A DNA stretch of 64,000 nt from RHKX01 sp046330285 (lineage in GTDB: Bacteria; Actinomycetota; Thermoleophilia; Solirubrobacterales; 70-9): contig JAXLSX010000001.1 of NCBI GenBank assembly GCA_046330285.1, forward strand, positions 62,001 to 126,000, read 5' to 3'. Under the pieces are notes generated by a model. The model searched no databases. It was not told the DNA's origin and worked only from the letters and a program-made list of their open reading frames with translations. Below are positions 47,886 through 56,536 of this stretch, one piece after another. A program made the position numbers and the translations under genes. Numbering within the stretch: the stretch's first letter is position 1; the number at the start of each line of letters is the position of its first letter.

Positions 47886-49223
47886 TCAGTCCCCGGACCG
47901 GTCGGCGCGCCGGCGCAGCTGCGTGACCTCGGCACCGGCGCCCTCGGGCTCGGTCCCGGCGTCGAGCCCGAAGAGCTCGCGCAGGGCGGCGACCTGCTGG
48001 TAGGCGTCGGACTCCTCGGCGGCGCGCTTCAGCCGTAGCGTCGGCTCGTGCAGGAGGCGGCTGGCGATCGACCGCGCCATCGCCTCGATCCGAACCTGGT
48101 CGGAGTGACTGAGATCGTCGAAGCGGCCGATGTTCTCGGCGAGGACGCGGCCGACGATGTCGTCGGCCCGGAGGCGCAGCGAGGCCACCGTCGGCAGCAC
48201 CTCGAGCGAGCCGAGCCAGCGCTCGAACCGCGCGAGCTCGGCGGCGACGATCACCTCGGCTCCGCGCGACTCGACCTCGCGGCCCGTCGCATTGCGGTCG
48301 GCGATCTGCTGGACGTCGTCGACGTCGCGGACGATCACGCCCGTGATGTCGCGACAGGACGGATCGATGTCGCGGGGCACGGCCAGGTCGATCAGCAGCA
48401 GCGGCCGGTACTCGCGGGCGGCGGCCACCAGCTCCAGCTCCTCCCGCTCGACGATGTGGTGCGGCGAGTTCGTCCCGGAGACGACGATGTCGGCGGCCTC
48501 TAGCTGTGCCGGCAGGTCCTCGAGCCTGACCGCGTTCCCGCCGAAGCGCTCGGCGAGGCCGATCGCCCGGTCGTAGCGGCGGTTGGCCACGAAGACGGTC
48601 TCGACCCCTCGCAGCGTCAATGCCTTCGCAGTCAGCTCGGCGGTCTCGCCGGCGCCGATCAGAAGGACGTGACGGCCCGAGAGGTCGCCGAGCGTGCGAG
48701 TGGCGAGCTCGACCGCGGCCGAGGGGACGCTGATGCTCCCCTCCCCGATCCGGGTCTCGTCGCGAACGCGCTTGCCGGCGGCGAGGGCGCCGCGGAAGAG
48801 ACGGTTCAGGATCGCTCCGGTCGCGCCCTCGACGAGCGCGAGTTCGTAGGCGCGCTTCACCTGCCCCTGGATCTCGGCCTCGCCGACGATCATCGAGTCG
48901 AGGCCCGCGGCGACCCGATAAAGGTGCTTGGCGGCCTCGATGCCGCGGTAGGAGTAGAGGCTCTCGATCAGCTCGGTCGGGCGGATCCCCGCCTGGCGGG
49001 AGAGCGCTCCGAGGGCGACGTTCTCGGCCTCGACCTGGTCGGAGACCACGAGGTAGAGCTCGGTCCGGTTGCAGGTCGAGATCGCGGCGGCCTCGCTGAC
49101 CTGCCCGTGCGTGCGGAGATCGTTGAGGACGCCGGCGGCGCGGCCCTCGGTCAGCGCCAGGCGCTCGCGGAGCTCGAGCGGCGCCGTCTTGTGGGAGATC
49201 CCGAGCGCGAGCAGGTCGCTCAC
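47886..49223 (-). CDS. hemA: Glutamyl-tRNA reductase
   Basis: First committed step of C5 haem synthesis: NADPH reduction of glutamyl-tRNA to glutamate semialdehyde. 445 residues with catalytic Cys in ISTCNRTELY (C51), GLDSMIVGEAEIQGQVKRAY, the NADPH fold LLIGAGETAELTAKAL and a C-terminal dimerisation helix. GTG 49223 overlaps the stop of the CcmD-like gene (GTGA), linking haem synthesis to cytochrome c maturation in one transcript. Confidence 0.95.
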   Translation of the reverse strand: MSDLLALGISHKTAPLELRERLALTEGRAAGVLNDLRTHGQVSEAAAISTCNRTELYLVVSDQVEAENVALGALSRQAGIRPTELIESLYSYRGIEAAKHLYRVAAGLDSMIVGEAEIQGQVKRAYELALVEGATGAILNRLFRGALAAGKRVRDETRIGEGSISVPSAAVELATRTLGDLSGRHVLLIGAGETAELTAKALTLRGVETVFVANRRYDRAIGLAERFGGNAVRLEDLPAQLEAADIVVSGTNSPHHIVEREELELVAAAREYRPLLLIDLAVPRDIDPSCRDITGVIVRDVDDVQQIADRNATGREVESRGAEVIVAAELARFERWLGSLEVLPTVASLRLRADDIVGRVLAENIGRFDDLSHSDQVRIEAMARSIASRLLHEPTLRLKRAAEESDAYQQVAALRELFGLDAGTEPEGAGAEVTQLRRRADRSGD

Positions 49224-49441
49224 GAGCGGACCTCCTCCGCCTCCGCGGGCGTCTCGTCGCGAGCGGCGGGCTCGGCGTCGGCGCGGCGGCGCTCCGACAG
49301 CTCGGTGATCTCCTCGATCTCGGTCGAGATCCGGCCCAGGCGCCAGGCCATGATCGCGATGTAGACGAGCAGCAGGACGACGAAGACGATGTACGCCGCG
49401 GCGACGTACTTGCCGGCCTCGTCGAGCGGGAGGGCCGGCAT
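49220..49441 (-). CDS. ccmD: CcmD-like small membrane protein
   Basis: A 73-residue protein with one hydrophobic helix (about 13-33, YVAAAYIVFVVLLLVYIAIM) followed by WRLGRISTEI and an acidic tail. Size, topology and place between ccmC and hemA fit CcmD, the haem exporter accessory subunit that releases holo-CcmE. Overlaps ccmC (ATGA) and hemA (GTGA). Confidence 0.75.
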   Translation of the reverse strand: MPALPLDEAGKYVAAAYIVFVVLLLVYIAIMAWRLGRISTEIEEITELSERRRADAEPAARDETPAEAEEVRS

Positions 49442-50187
49442 CAGCGCGCGACTCCGCTCGGGGCGATCCGGCCGGCGACCCCGGTCGCGGCGGGCGGCAG
49501 GCGCTCGCCTTCGTCAAGGGAGCGGCGCAGCCGCGACAGCTGCCCGCGGGTCCGCTTGGCCGTCAGCTCGAAGCTGACGAGCGTCACCCAGAGCAGCGCG
49601 ATCCCGGCGAAGCAGACGAGGAACGTCAGCCACATGTCACCGGGCAGCCCGCCGTCGACGGTCCCGAACGTGCGCGGGTGGACGAGCGACTGGGCGGCGC
49701 GGACGGCCATGAAGTTGAGCGGGACGAACGCGCCCGCCGTGATCGCGAACACCGAGGCGTAGCGGGCCTGGCGCTCGCGGTCCTCGATCGCGTAGCGCAG
49801 CGGGTAATAGGTGCAGTAGAGGAGGAAGACGATCAGGAAGCTGACCAGCGTCGGCTCGTCCCAGACCCACCACTTGCCCCACGACGCCTTCGCCCAGATC
49901 GCACCGGTGAGCAGGACCGCGACGCCGAAGATGATCGAGGCGTGGATCGAGACGTAGGAGCGGGCGTCGTGAACCGGGTCGCCCGTCCGAAGGTGTCGGA
50001 TCGCGTGAATCGCCCCGACGACGAACCCGCCGAGGGCGACGATCGCAAGCGGCACGTGCAGGTAGAAGATCTTCTGGATGAAGCCCTGGTCGGCCTCGTT
50101 CGGGGCGTAGAAGAAGACGAGCGCGAATCCGGCCCCGACGAGGAGGGCGGTGAGCAGGGCGAGTGTCCTCAGGGTGGACGGCTTCAT
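49441..50187 (-). CDS. ccmC: Cytochrome c maturation protein CcmC
   Basis: A 248-residue haem-handling membrane protein with six helices, the tryptophan-rich signature WWVWDEPT (106-113), and histidines in YLHVP (H44) and LVHPRTFG that coordinate haem. It presents haem to the CcmE chaperone; no ccmE gene is in the window. ATG 50187 is used; upstream open frame is antisense to ccmB. Starts 32 bp after ccmB. Confidence 0.93.
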   Translation of the reverse strand: MKPSTLRTLALLTALLVGAGFALVFFYAPNEADQGFIQKIFYLHVPLAIVALGGFVVGAIHAIRHLRTGDPVHDARSYVSIHASIIFGVAVLLTGAIWAKASWGKWWVWDEPTLVSFLIVFLLYCTYYPLRYAIEDRERQARYASVFAITAGAFVPLNFMAVRAAQSLVHPRTFGTVDGGLPGDMWLTFLVCFAGIALLWVTLVSFELTAKRTRGQLSRLRRSLDEGERLPPAATGVAGRIAPSGVAR

Positions 50188-50219
50188 CGTCGGCGAATCG
50201 AGTTCCGGGCGCCCCTGGA

Positions 50220-50912
50220 TCAATCCTCGATGAGGAAGTCGAAGGCAGCCCAGCCGATCAGCAGGAAGATCAGATCGTACAAGCCGAGCACGGCCAGCCA
50301 TGTCCCGTACTGCTCGTAGGAAACGCCCCCGGGCGCGAGCAGGTGCTGCCCGGCGCCGGCGGCAGCGATCATCGCCGGGATCAACAGGGGCAGGAGGATC
50401 AGCGGGCCGATCAGATCGCGCGCCCGCGAGTTCGTCGCCATCGGCGAGATCAGCGCGCCGGTCACCGCCAGAGCGAGGTCGAGCAGGAGCAGCACGGGGA
50501 TCAGCGGAACGAGCCCGGCACCGCCGTCGAGGAAGAACAACCAGAACACCGGCAGGGCGAACGCCTCGAGCACGACGAGGTAGATGAGCAGGGCCGCCGC
50601 CTTCGCGAAGAACAGCGCGGTGGCATCGGCGGGGGCGAGCCTGATCGCCTCGAAGCCGCCCTGCTCGCGCTCGGCGACGAAGATCCGGTTGATCGCGAGG
50701 AGCGCCGCGAACAGGATCGTCACCAGCAGGACGCCGGCGGCGAGGCCGCCGTAGAGCCGGGTCCGGTCGAGCCCGAAGCGGAAGATCACGAAGATGGTCG
50801 TCGCGAACAGGAGCATCGCCGGTACCGACTGCAGCGTCCGCAGCTCGACCCGGAGGTCCTTTGCGAGGACCGCGCGAGCGACCGCGAACGTCGACGGCCC
50901 GCGGCGCGTCAC
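50220..50912 (-). CDS. ccmB: Cytochrome c maturation protein CcmB
   Basis: A 230-residue permease subunit of the CcmABCD complex with six hydrophobic helices, LAKDLRVELRT at the N-terminus and FVAEREQGGFEAIRLAP after helix 2, typical of CcmB. GTG start overlaps the ccmA stop (GTGA). Works with CcmA to release holo-CcmE at the membrane. Confidence 0.92.
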   Translation of the reverse strand: MTRRGPSTFAVARAVLAKDLRVELRTLQSVPAMLLFATTIFVIFRFGLDRTRLYGGLAAGVLLVTILFAALLAINRIFVAEREQGGFEAIRLAPADATALFFAKAAALLIYLVVLEAFALPVFWLFFLDGGAGLVPLIPVLLLLDLALAVTGALISPMATNSRARDLIGPLILLPLLIPAMIAAAGAGQHLLAPGGVSYEQYGTWLAVLGLYDLIFLLIGWAAFDFLIED

Positions 50913-51649
50913 CGGCCCGCTCCGGCCCGTTCGGCGTAGACCCGGCGGGCGCGCTCGGCGTCGACCTCGGCCACCGGCGATTCGAAGGCGACGGTGCCGT
51001 CCCGCTCGAGCCCGAGCACCCGGTCAGCTTCGGCGAGGGCGGCGTCGACATCGTGGGTGACGAGCACTCGCGTCCGCCCGGGCGCCGGCCCGATCAACGG
51101 CGCGACGGTCTCGACACCGGCCGGGTCGAGGTTGGCGAGCGGCTCGTCGAGGATCAGTAGCTCGGGCTCGTGGAGGACCGCGCGGCAGACGGCGAGCCGG
51201 CGGACCATCCCCGCCGACATCTCGTCGACGCGCGTGCTCGCCCGGTGCGAGAGACCGACCTGCTCGAGGAGCTGCCCGGCGCGCTCCGACCCTCCGCCCG
51301 GAAGGGCGAAGAGGCGGGCGTGGAAGGCGAGGTTCTCCGTCGCGTCGAGGTCGCGGTAGAGCAGGGGCTGATGTCCGAGGTAACCGATCCGCCCGCGCAG
51401 CCGCCAGGCCTCCTTCGGGAGCGCGCAGCCGAGCACGTCGATCCCGCCCTCGGTCGGCCGCAGCAGAGTCGCGACGATCCGCAGCAGCGTTGACTTGCCG
51501 GCGCCGTTGGGACCGAGCACGGCGAGCGTCCGGCCGCGCGGAAGCGACAGCGTCAGATCCTGCAGGACCCAGCGGTCACCGTAGGCGTGGCTGAGGCCGT
51601 CGGCCCGTAGCGCGGGCGCGTCGGCGGGCTCCGGAACCGGGTCGGACAC
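50909..51649 (-). CDS. ccmA: CcmA haem exporter ATPase
   Basis: A 246-residue ABC ATPase: Walker A GPNGAGKST, Q-loop IGYLGHQPLLYRDL, variant signature MSAGM (common in CcmA), Walker B LLILDEP and the H-loop in LVTHDVD. First gene of a seven-gene run ccmABCD-hemAC-cobA/hemD. GTG 51649 follows TAGCCT by 7 nt, consistent with a leaderless operon mRNA. Confidence 0.92.
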   Translation of the reverse strand: MSDPVPEPADAPALRADGLSHAYGDRWVLQDLTLSLPRGRTLAVLGPNGAGKSTLLRIVATLLRPTEGGIDVLGCALPKEAWRLRGRIGYLGHQPLLYRDLDATENLAFHARLFALPGGGSERAGQLLEQVGLSHRASTRVDEMSAGMVRRLAVCRAVLHEPELLILDEPLANLDPAGVETVAPLIGPAPGRTRVLVTHDVDAALAEADRVLGLERDGTVAFESPVAEVDAERARRVYAERAGAGR

Positions 51650-51656
51650 GGCCCGA

Positions 51657-51662
51657 AGGCTA
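51657..51662 (-). promoter_or_regulatory. -10 element TAGCCT of the ccm-hem operon
   Basis: Seven nt before GTG 51649 on the minus strand; leaderless-type spacing. Confidence 0.45.
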
Positions 51663-51721
51663 GATGGGGAGCGCCCCCACCGGCCGCCGGTCGGGCCGCA
51701 GCGGGCGCGATCCCCCGGTGC

Positions 51722-51964
51722 TCAGAGGGGGAGCTTCGAACGCCCCTCGCGGCCCTTCTGCGCGCTCTTGTTCGTCGCCTTGCGCGATGTCGAGAACGGC
51801 TTCTGGAACAGCCTGCCGAGCGGGCCCGGTGCTTTGCCGCCGGCGCGCTGGCCGACTCCGAGCGTGCGGTCCACGCCCTTCTGGGGCCCGTGCGAGAGCC
51901 GCGGAACCAGGAACGCGAGGATCGCGAGGACGATGCAGATGACGATGATGCCGCCGATGATCAA
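51722..51964 (-). CDS. Small basic membrane protein
   Basis: An 80-residue protein with one N-terminal hydrophobic helix (IIGGIIVICIVLAILAFLV) and a strongly basic, Lys/Arg/Gly-rich cytoplasmic remainder. Not recognised beyond a general actinobacterial small-membrane-protein type. GAAGGGAGAG upstream of ATG 51964 supports translation. Confidence 0.6.
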   Translation of the reverse strand: MIIGGIIVICIVLAILAFLVPRLSHGPQKGVDRTLGVGQRAGGKAPGPLGRLFQKPFSTSRKATNKSAQKGREGRSKLPL

Positions 51965-52085
51965 CGGACTCTCCCTTCGGTCGATGTTCCCCCCGGAGGA
52001 TTGATTCCCGAAAACGGGTCGGCGGAAACCGACGGGGTCGCTCCCTTGAGCCTCGGCTTAGACGCGGCGCTCATCATCGACCGCC

Positions 52086-52568
52086 ATGGCGAACGAGAAC
52101 CAACGGGACCGGCGCGTCAAGCGCCGCATCGCGGCCACCGCCGCCACCGCGGCGCTCGCCCTCAGCGGCCCCGCGGCGGCGACGGCCCGTCCCGCTGCGA
52201 CGCGAACGCCGGTGCCGCCGCGACCCGGCGGCGACCCGGTCACCCGGCTCGTCCACTCCGACAGCGCCGAGGCGCAGCTGTCGCTCGACGTCAGCAGGCG
52301 CGCCGAGATGGCGAGCCACCGCCGCAAGCTCGCGGGCGCCCTCGCCGCCGAGCTCGGCGGCGCCGACGCCCGGTCGGTCGAGCGCGCACTCGAGGCGACC
52401 GAAGCCGAGCTGAGCGCCGCGTACTCGCGTGGCGAGCGGCCCGCGTTCGTCGACGGGATCCCCGCGGCACTGACGTCGGCGACCGGAACGAGCGAGGCGG
52501 AGCTGACGGCGGCGTTCGAGTCGATGTCCCGCCACGCGCTCGAGCGCCGGCGGCTCTCGCGCTCCTGA
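52086..52568 (+). CDS. Small exported helical protein, unknown function
   Basis: A 160-residue protein. A basic N-terminus (RDRRVKRR) and an Ala-rich hydrophobic stretch (IAATAATAALALSGPAAATA) suggest export; the rest is mainly helical with RKLAGALAAELGGADARSVE and SEAELTAAFES, resembling heat-resistance or DUF-type acid/alanine-rich helices. No Cys, no catalytic motif. Confidence 0.55.
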   Translation: MANENQRDRRVKRRIAATAATAALALSGPAAATARPAATRTPVPPRPGGDPVTRLVHSDSAEAQLSLDVSRRAEMASHRRKLAGALAAELGGADARSVERALEATEAELSAAYSRGERPAFVDGIPAALTSATGTSEAELTAAFESMSRHALERRRLSRS

Positions 52569-52582
52569 TCCGGGGCAGCGTG

Positions 52583-52588
52583 TAGCTT
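52583..52588 (+). promoter_or_regulatory. -10 element TAGCTT, 7 nt before the NUDIX gene
   Basis: Leaderless-type spacing to GTG 52596. Confidence 0.45.
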
Positions 52589-52595
52589 CGCCGCC

Positions 52596-53102
52596 GTGGA
52601 CTTCCGCTACTGCCCGCGCTGCGCGACCGAGCTCGAGATGAGGCCCTCCGACGGGCCCGACCCCGATCGCCCCGCCTGCCCGAGCTGCGGCTTCGTCCAC
52701 TACGAGAACCCGGCTCCGACCGTGCAGGCCTGGATCGACCGCGACGGCGAGTACCTGGCGCTGCGCCGCAACCAGGAGCCGATGAAGGGCGAGTGGAACA
52801 TGCCCGGCGGATTCGTCGAGCAGGGCGAGTCGGGCGCCGAGGCGGTCGCCCGCGAGGTCCGCGAGGAGACCGGGCTCGAGGTCGACGTCGTCGAATCGCT
52901 CGGCGCCTTCCCCTCGACCTACGGGACCGGCGAGGGCGCCCAGCCGATCCTCGGCCTCGCCTATCTCTGCCGGGTCGCCGGCGGCACCGAGGAGATCTCC
53001 GACGAGTCCGCGGAGGCCGAGTGGTTCAGCCTCGCCGACTTCCCCGATCCCGCGTTCCCGGACGAGCAGCGAGCCCTGGCGCTGCTTCGCGAGCGCAGCT
53101 GA
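52596..53102 (+). CDS. NUDIX hydrolase with N-terminal zinc ribbon
   Basis: A 168-residue pyrophosphohydrolase. A four-Cys ribbon (CPRC near residue 6 and CPSC near 29) precedes the Nudix box: GGFVEQGESGAEAVAREVRE then ETG, with the expected REVREE core. The NudC-like ribbon suggests NAD(H) or nucleotide-sugar diphosphates as substrates, but the SQPWPFPxS NADH signature is absent. GTG is 7 nt after TAGCTT. Confidence 0.88.
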   Translation: MDFRYCPRCATELEMRPSDGPDPDRPACPSCGFVHYENPAPTVQAWIDRDGEYLALRRNQEPMKGEWNMPGGFVEQGESGAEAVAREVREETGLEVDVVESLGAFPSTYGTGEGAQPILGLAYLCRVAGGTEEISDESAEAEWFSLADFPDPAFPDEQRALALLRERS

Positions 53103-53173
53103 CCGCGGGTCCGATCGCGGCCCGGCCGCCCGGCCCGAGCCGGGTACCGGCGGGCTTATTGCGGCGACACCAA

Positions 53174-53179
53174 TAGGAT
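53174..53179 (+). promoter_or_regulatory. -10 element TAGGAT, 6 nt before the BASS gene
   Basis: Leaderless-type spacing to GTG 53186. Confidence 0.45.
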
Positions 53180-53185
53180 CGCGGC

Positions 53186-54052
53186 GTGGAAGATTCGATC
53201 ATGGCGACCGTGGTCCTGCCCGCGGCGCTCGCCGTGATCATGGTGGGCCTCGGGCTGGAGCTGACGACCGGCGACTTCAGGCGGGTGGCATCCCAGCCCC
53301 GTGGCGCCGCGATCGGGTTGCTCAACCTGCTCGTGATCTCGCCGCTTCTCGCCTTCGCTGTCGCGGAGATCTACTCGCTTCCGGCGGGACTGGCAGTCGG
53401 GCTCGTTCTGCTCGGGACCTCGCCCGGCGGGACGATGGCGAACCTCCTCACCCACCTCGCCCGCGGGGACACCGCGCTGTCGATCACGCTGACCGCGACA
53501 TCGAGCGCCGCCGCGGTGGTCACGGTCCCGGTCTTCCTCCAGCTTGCGATCGACCGCTTCGGGGCGGAGGAGCTGACCGGCGACGTCGGGATGCTCGGGA
53601 TCGTCGTCAGGGTCCTGCTGGTAACGGTCATCCCGCTCGCCGTGGGCATGTGGGTCCACGCGAACCGGACCGAGCTCGCCCAGCGGATCGCCGGACCCTT
53701 CAAGCGCATCTCCTTGACGATCTTCGTGCTGGTCGTCGTCGGCGTGATCATCGCCGAGAACGACCTCGTCCTCGACAACTTCGACGACGTCGCTGCGGCG
53801 GCCCTGACCCTGAACGTGGCGGCGATGGCCATCTCGTTCACGGTCGCGCGGATCGCCCGGCTCGACAACCGGCAATCGACCGCGATCGCGATCGAGCTCG
53901 GCGTCCACAACTCGACGCTCGCGATCGCCGTCGGGGCGAGCCTCGCGACCGTGCTGACGATCCCCGCGGCCGTCTACGCCAGCTTCATGTTCGTGACCGC
54001 CGGGCTGTTCGCTCGACTCATGTACGTGCGGAACTCCAGGCCGGAGGCCTAG
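53186..54052 (+). CDS. Bile acid:sodium symporter (BASS) family transporter
   Basis: A 288-residue membrane protein with nine to ten hydrophobic helices. Family marks: MVGLGLELTTGDFRRV, the crossover motif LLGTSPGGTMANLLTHLARG and IELGVHNSTLAIA. Sodium-coupled uptake of organic anions such as keto acids; substrate not determinable. Starts at GTG 6 nt after TAGGAT and overlaps the convergent aldehyde dehydrogenase stop by 4 bp. Confidence 0.88.
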   Translation: MEDSIMATVVLPAALAVIMVGLGLELTTGDFRRVASQPRGAAIGLLNLLVISPLLAFAVAEIYSLPAGLAVGLVLLGTSPGGTMANLLTHLARGDTALSITLTATSSAAAVVTVPVFLQLAIDRFGAEELTGDVGMLGIVVRVLLVTVIPLAVGMWVHANRTELAQRIAGPFKRISLTIFVLVVVGVIIAENDLVLDNFDDVAAAALTLNVAAMAISFTVARIARLDNRQSTAIAIELGVHNSTLAIAVGASLATVLTIPAAVYASFMFVTAGLFARLMYVRNSRPEA

Positions 54053-55611
54053 CGGCCGCGGATCGTCCGCGCGCCGGTCCGCAACAGCGAGCCGCCGCCG
54101 TCGCGGAGGACCTTGACCTTCGACTCGCCGCCGCCGTAGAGCAGGCCCGAGCTCGCGCGGACGGCGCGGCCGAGCGTCTCGTCGTAGGGGTGCCACCAGA
54201 AGTCTCGGCTCCGGGACGAGTTCCACGTCGTCGTCTTGACCTCGGCGCACTCGTAGAAGCCGAACTCCGAGTGCGACCGGCCGAGGCCGGAGTCCTTGAC
54301 GCCGCCCCACGCGCACTGGACGGCCGCGTGGGTGTAGGCGTGGTCGTTGATCCAGACCATCCCCGATTCGAGCCGGCGCGCGATCCGCTCCCCCTTGGCG
54401 CGGTTCCTCGTCCAGATCGACGCGCCGAGCCCGAACTCGGAGTCGTTCGCGAGTCGAAGCGCCTCGGTCTCGTCGTCGACGACGACGACCGGCACGACCG
54501 GGCCGAAGATCTCCTCGCGCATGATCCGCATCTCGTGCGTGACCCCGGTCAGGACCGCGGGCGCGATGTGGCTGCCCGGCGAGCCCGCGACCTCGACCGG
54601 CCCGCCGCAGACCAGCTCGGCGCCGGCGCCGACGGCGTCCTCGATCAGATCGGTGACGATCGCCGCCTGCTCGGCCGACACCATCGGGCCGATCTCCGTC
54701 GTCCAGTTCTGCGGATCCCCGACGGCGAGGCGCTCCGCCTTGGCTGCGATCCCGTTGACGAACCGGTCCGCCACCTCGGAGAGGACGTAGACGCGCTCGA
54801 CCCCGGAGCAGGTCTGCCCCGAGTTCGCGAAGCCGGCCCAGGCGATGCCGTCGATCGCGTTGCCGAGATCGGCGTCGGCGCAGACGATCGCCGGATCCTT
54901 GCCGCCGAGTTCGAGCACGGCGCCCTTCATCCGGGCGGCGCAGGCCGCGCCGACGGAGTAGCCGGTCGCGACCGAGCCGGTGAAGAACACCTTGCGGACG
55001 CTCGACTCGACGAGGGCTTTGCCGACGGCTCCGTCGCCCTGGAGGACACGGACGAGCCCCTCCGGGACCCCCGCCTTCTCGAACGCGACCCGGATCCGGT
55101 CGCCGATCAACGGCGTCAGCTCCGACGGCTTGAGGACGACGCCGTTGCCCGCCATCAGCGCGATCGCGACCTCGCCGAAGGGGATCGACCACGGGTAGTT
55201 CCAGGGGGCGATGACGGCGATGACCCCGAGCGGCTCGAAGCTGTGGGTTGCGCGCTTGCCGAAGAACAGCCCGCCGCCCATCTTCACCTGCCGGTCGGCG
55301 AGGATCTCAGGGCCCGATTCGGCGATCCAGTGAAGTGCGTCGATGGTCGGCACCACCTCCATCGTGTGGGCCTCGGTGATCGGCTTGCCCTGTTCGGTGG
55401 TGAGCAGGCGGGTCACCTCCTCCAGGTCACCGGCGAGGATCTCCGCCGTCCGCCGCAGATAGCGCCCGCGGTCGGCGAGCGCGAGCTCACCCCAGAACGG
55501 CTGGACCTCGGCGACTTCGTCGACCGCGGCCTGGACGTCGCCGGGGTCGATCGCCGGGACGGAGCCGATCAGCTCGCCGGTCGCCGGGTTGAACGATTCG
55601 AGGCTGCCCAT
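54049..55611 (-). CDS. NAD(P)-dependent aldehyde dehydrogenase (succinate-semialdehyde type)
   Basis: A 520-residue ALDH. Seen: APWNYPWSIPFGEVAIALMAGN, KPSELTP, FTGSVATGYSV, the general base in LELGGKDP and the nucleophile in NSGQTCSGVERVYV, then EEIFGPVVPVVV. The C-terminal ~60 residues (WNSSRSRDFWWHPYDETLGR onward) extend beyond the usual fold. Aldehyde substrate is not certain; succinate-semialdehyde or aliphatic aldehydes are likely. ATG is 9 nt after TAGCCT. Confidence 0.9.
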   Translation of the reverse strand: MGSLESFNPATGELIGSVPAIDPGDVQAAVDEVAEVQPFWGELALADRGRYLRRTAEILAGDLEEVTRLLTTEQGKPITEAHTMEVVPTIDALHWIAESGPEILADRQVKMGGGLFFGKRATHSFEPLGVIAVIAPWNYPWSIPFGEVAIALMAGNGVVLKPSELTPLIGDRIRVAFEKAGVPEGLVRVLQGDGAVGKALVESSVRKVFFTGSVATGYSVGAACAARMKGAVLELGGKDPAIVCADADLGNAIDGIAWAGFANSGQTCSGVERVYVLSEVADRFVNGIAAKAERLAVGDPQNWTTEIGPMVSAEQAAIVTDLIEDAVGAGAELVCGGPVEVAGSPGSHIAPAVLTGVTHEMRIMREEIFGPVVPVVVVDDETEALRLANDSEFGLGASIWTRNRAKGERIARRLESGMVWINDHAYTHAAVQCAWGGVKDSGLGRSHSEFGFYECAEVKTTTWNSSRSRDFWWHPYDETLGRAVRASSGLLYGGGESKVKVLRDGGGSLLRTGARTIRGR

Positions 55612-55620
55612 CGGTGCAGC

Positions 55621-55626
55621 AGGCTA
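55621..55626 (-). promoter_or_regulatory. -10 element TAGCCT of the aldehyde dehydrogenase gene
   Basis: Nine nt before ATG 55611 on the minus strand. Confidence 0.35.
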
Positions 55627-55638
55627 TTCGCTCCGCGA

Positions 55639-56514
55639 TCAGCCCTTGCGGATCCGCTTGAAGCTCACCTTCGCCGGCGACCCGTCGCGGTTGCCGGCGC
55701 GATCGGTGGCGACGACCGAGAAGCTGTGCTTGCCGGGCTTGACGCGGACCCGCAGCGGCGATTCGCAGGACTCGAGGGCTCCGTCGTCGAGCTTGCACTC
55801 GAAGGTCGACCCTCCCTCGCTCGACTTGAACTCGAACTTGGCCGCGGCCTTGGCCGAGCGCTTCGGCGGATGCTTGGTGATCGTCGTCTCCGGCGGGGTC
55901 TTGTCGCAGGGCTTCTCGGTCGGCTTGGTCGCGTTGTTGCGCGGGCTCGGTGGCGCGAGGGCGAAGTCGGTCGCGGAGTCGTTCGTGTCGTCGCCCGGCT
56001 CGAGCTGCGTCGCGCAGCCGGGGGCGATCGAGCGCTGCAGCGTGTTCATGCCGGATCCGGACGGGATCGCCGGCGCCGGATCGCCGGTCGGCAGCGGCGT
56101 CGACGGCGCGAAGTTCCCGAACGAGACACAATCGAGCGGTGCCAGTGCCAGCGTGTTGAGGTAACAGACCGCGCCGTCGGCGGGGATGATCATCTGGTCG
56201 GTGGTGAAGTCGGGCTCGACCGGCCAGGTCACCGCTTCGTCGCGGCCGACCAGGATGGTCCGCTGGTCCTCGCCGCTGCCGGCATTGGCCGAGAAGGCGT
56301 ACGTCCCCAGGACCGCCCCCGTCTGGTCATAGGTGCGGATGAGGTGGCCCTGGACGAAGTTCTCGCCCGTCGAGTACATCTGCAGCTCGACGTAGTCGGA
56401 GGGATTGGCGTTGCCGACCTCGCTGATCTTGATCAGGTGGAAAGAGGCCGACGCGGATGTGGGCAGAAGGAGTGCGATCGCTCCCAGTGCCACGGCAAGG
56501 ATCGCTCGTCGCAT
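55639..56514 (-). CDS. Secreted lamin-tail-like protein with C-terminal Ig-like domain
   Basis: A 291-residue exported protein. Signal peptide to about SASASF, then a lamin-tail-like domain (HLIKISEVGNANPSDYVELQ ... SANAGSGEDQRTILVGRD), a proline-rich linker, and an Ig-like module starting PPETTITKHPPKRSAK with FECKLDDGALESC and VKPGKHSFSVVATDRAGN. The Ig module and basic end (FKRIRKG) parallel the C-terminus of the subtilase at 5343-7505. Surface role likely; function unknown. TATCGT lies 6 nt before the ATG. Confidence 0.72.
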   Translation of the reverse strand: MRRAILAVALGAIALLLPTSASASFHLIKISEVGNANPSDYVELQMYSTGENFVQGHLIRTYDQTGAVLGTYAFSANAGSGEDQRTILVGRDEAVTWPVEPDFTTDQMIIPADGAVCYLNTLALAPLDCVSFGNFAPSTPLPTGDPAPAIPSGSGMNTLQRSIAPGCATQLEPGDDTNDSATDFALAPPSPRNNATKPTEKPCDKTPPETTITKHPPKRSAKAAAKFEFKSSEGGSTFECKLDDGALESCESPLRVRVKPGKHSFSVVATDRAGNRDGSPAKVSFKRIRKG

Positions 56515-56520
56515 GGCCCG

Positions 56521-56526
56521 ACGATA
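56521..56526 (-). promoter_or_regulatory. -10 element TATCGT of the lamin-tail-like gene
   Basis: Six nt before ATG 56514; leaderless-type spacing. Confidence 0.4.
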
Positions 56527-56536
56527 GCGTCAATCG

